Shown here piece after piece: positions 39,226 through 39,556 of a stretch of 39,556 nt of DNA. The notes beneath the pieces are model-generated. The model was given only the letters and a program-made list of their open reading frames with translations, was not told the DNA's origin and searched no databases. Made by a program: the position numbers and the translations under genes. Origin of the DNA: Sporolituus thermophilus DSM 23256 (GTDB lineage: Bacteria > Bacillota > Negativicutes > Sporomusales > Thermosinaceae); NCBI RefSeq assembly GCF_900102435.1, contig NZ_FNBU01000024.1, positions 1-39,556 of the forward strand, written 5' to 3'. Positions within the stretch are counted from its first letter, which is position 1. Each line of letters starts with the position of its first letter.

Positions 39226-39556
39226 TGTCAACACAAAAGTTGACCGCCCGTGCTAGAGCAAAAGTTGACCGGGCCTTGCTAATCGCTGGTAAAATGACAG
39301 ATAATTCTGCCTAGAAATAGTCATTAGCAAAAACACTTTTAGTTTTCTTTAGCAACACGCTTTCGCAGCTCAAGGGTTTGGCGAAAACGGTAGCTTTCGC
39401 CGTTCATGACATGGATGTCCGCACGATGCGTTAATCGATCAATGAGCGCTTCCGTCATCCGTGCATCGCCGAAGACGTCCGGCCATTTATCAAAATCCAG
39501 ATTAGTTGTCAGGATAATGCTGCCCAGTTCATGGCGCGTTGAACAAAATTGAAAGA
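39226..39556 (-). mobile_element. IS21-family insertion sequence (partial, runs off window)
   Basis: The element starts with TGTCAACACAAAAGTTGACC. A second CAAAAGTTGACC lies 27 bp further in (39270-39281), the multiple terminal repeats usual for IS21 elements. It contains the 3' end of istB on the minus strand. The other end and istA lie past the window. Confidence 0.85.
39339..39556 (-). CDS. istB: IstB-like ATP-binding transposition helper (C-terminal part, partial)
   Basis: The 71 C-terminal codons are visible; the 5' end is outside the window. CSTRHELGSIILTTNL (sensor region of the AAA+ fold), FDKWPDVFGDARMTEALIDR and LTHRADIHVMNGESYRFRQT are diagnostic for IstB of IS21-family elements. 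The stop TAA is at 39341-39339. IstB works with the IstA transposase in target choice. Confidence 0.93.
   Translation of the reverse strand, partial: FQFCSTRHELGSIILTTNLDFDKWPDVFGDARMTEALIDRLTHRADIHVMNGESYRFRQTLELRKRVAKEN

Noticed and set aside
1..39556. rRNA or tRNA genes
   Set aside because: None seen by eye on either strand. A tRNAscan/Infernal run would be needed to exclude a tRNA firmly.

Overview
The window is a lipopolysaccharide (LPS) and outer-membrane locus from a bacterium with Firmicutes-type features. It has strong AGGAGG-type ribosome binding sites, sigma-A and Spo0H/SigH-like promoters, separate HldA and HldC proteins, and OmpM porins with an N-terminal SLH domain. LPS genes plus SLH-OmpM porins point to a diderm Firmicute of the Negativicutes, probably Sporomusaceae (Sporomusa/Pelosinus/Thermosinus type). 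The genus is an inference, since no rRNA or tRNA gene was seen. Core genes are GC-rich; roughly 32.4-35.9 kb is visibly AT-rich.

Layout. 0.4-12.7 kb, all on the plus strand: waaA, lpxK, kdsB, kdsA, kdsD, kdsC, lpxL, lptC, lptA, lptB, one lptF/G-type permease and a DUF3084-like protein. This covers Kdo synthesis from ribulose-5-phosphate to CMP-Kdo, late lipid A steps, and the inner-membrane and periplasmic part of the LPS transporter. 13-20.3 kb: two SLH-OmpM porins, a third beta-barrel protein without SLH, two small coiled-coil proteins, a heptosyltransferase-like gene, a YqgF-like nuclease and a small secreted protein. 20.3-22.1 kb: an MNT/HEPN pair on the minus strand and a secreted repeat protein. 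22.2-26.3 kb: a short LptD, hldA, hldC and a second GT9 enzyme. 26.4-35.8 kb: a surface-polysaccharide island (KpsS-like transferase, three GT4 and one GT2 glycosyltransferases, UDP-glucose dehydrogenase, UDP-glucuronate epimerase, O-antigen ligase). 35.9-39.6 kb is decayed: a truncated phosphoglycosyltransferase gene beside an ISLre2-type remnant, a MntA/HepT toxin-antitoxin pair, a GrpE-like fragment, and an hsp70 gene cut by an IS21-family element that runs off the window.

Two structures are not explained by the genes. First, a dispersed palindromic repeat family sits between genes. Its outer arms are tandem GCAAAGGAC-like 9-mers and their reverse complement, and its core is a 7-bp GC hairpin with a 4-nt loop and compensatory base changes. 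It is dense in the LPS/OM core and absent from 25.3-38.2 kb. Second, all three outer-membrane porin genes share one leader design: a SigH-like promoter (AGGA, exactly 17 nt, GAAT), a long structured 5' leader, and a 5-bp covarying hairpin with a 12-nt loop of consensus GAAACRWGGANA. The same promoter type, without that hairpin, precedes the lptD-like gene. This suggests a shared, possibly sporulation- or stationary-phase-linked, control of outer-membrane protein synthesis.
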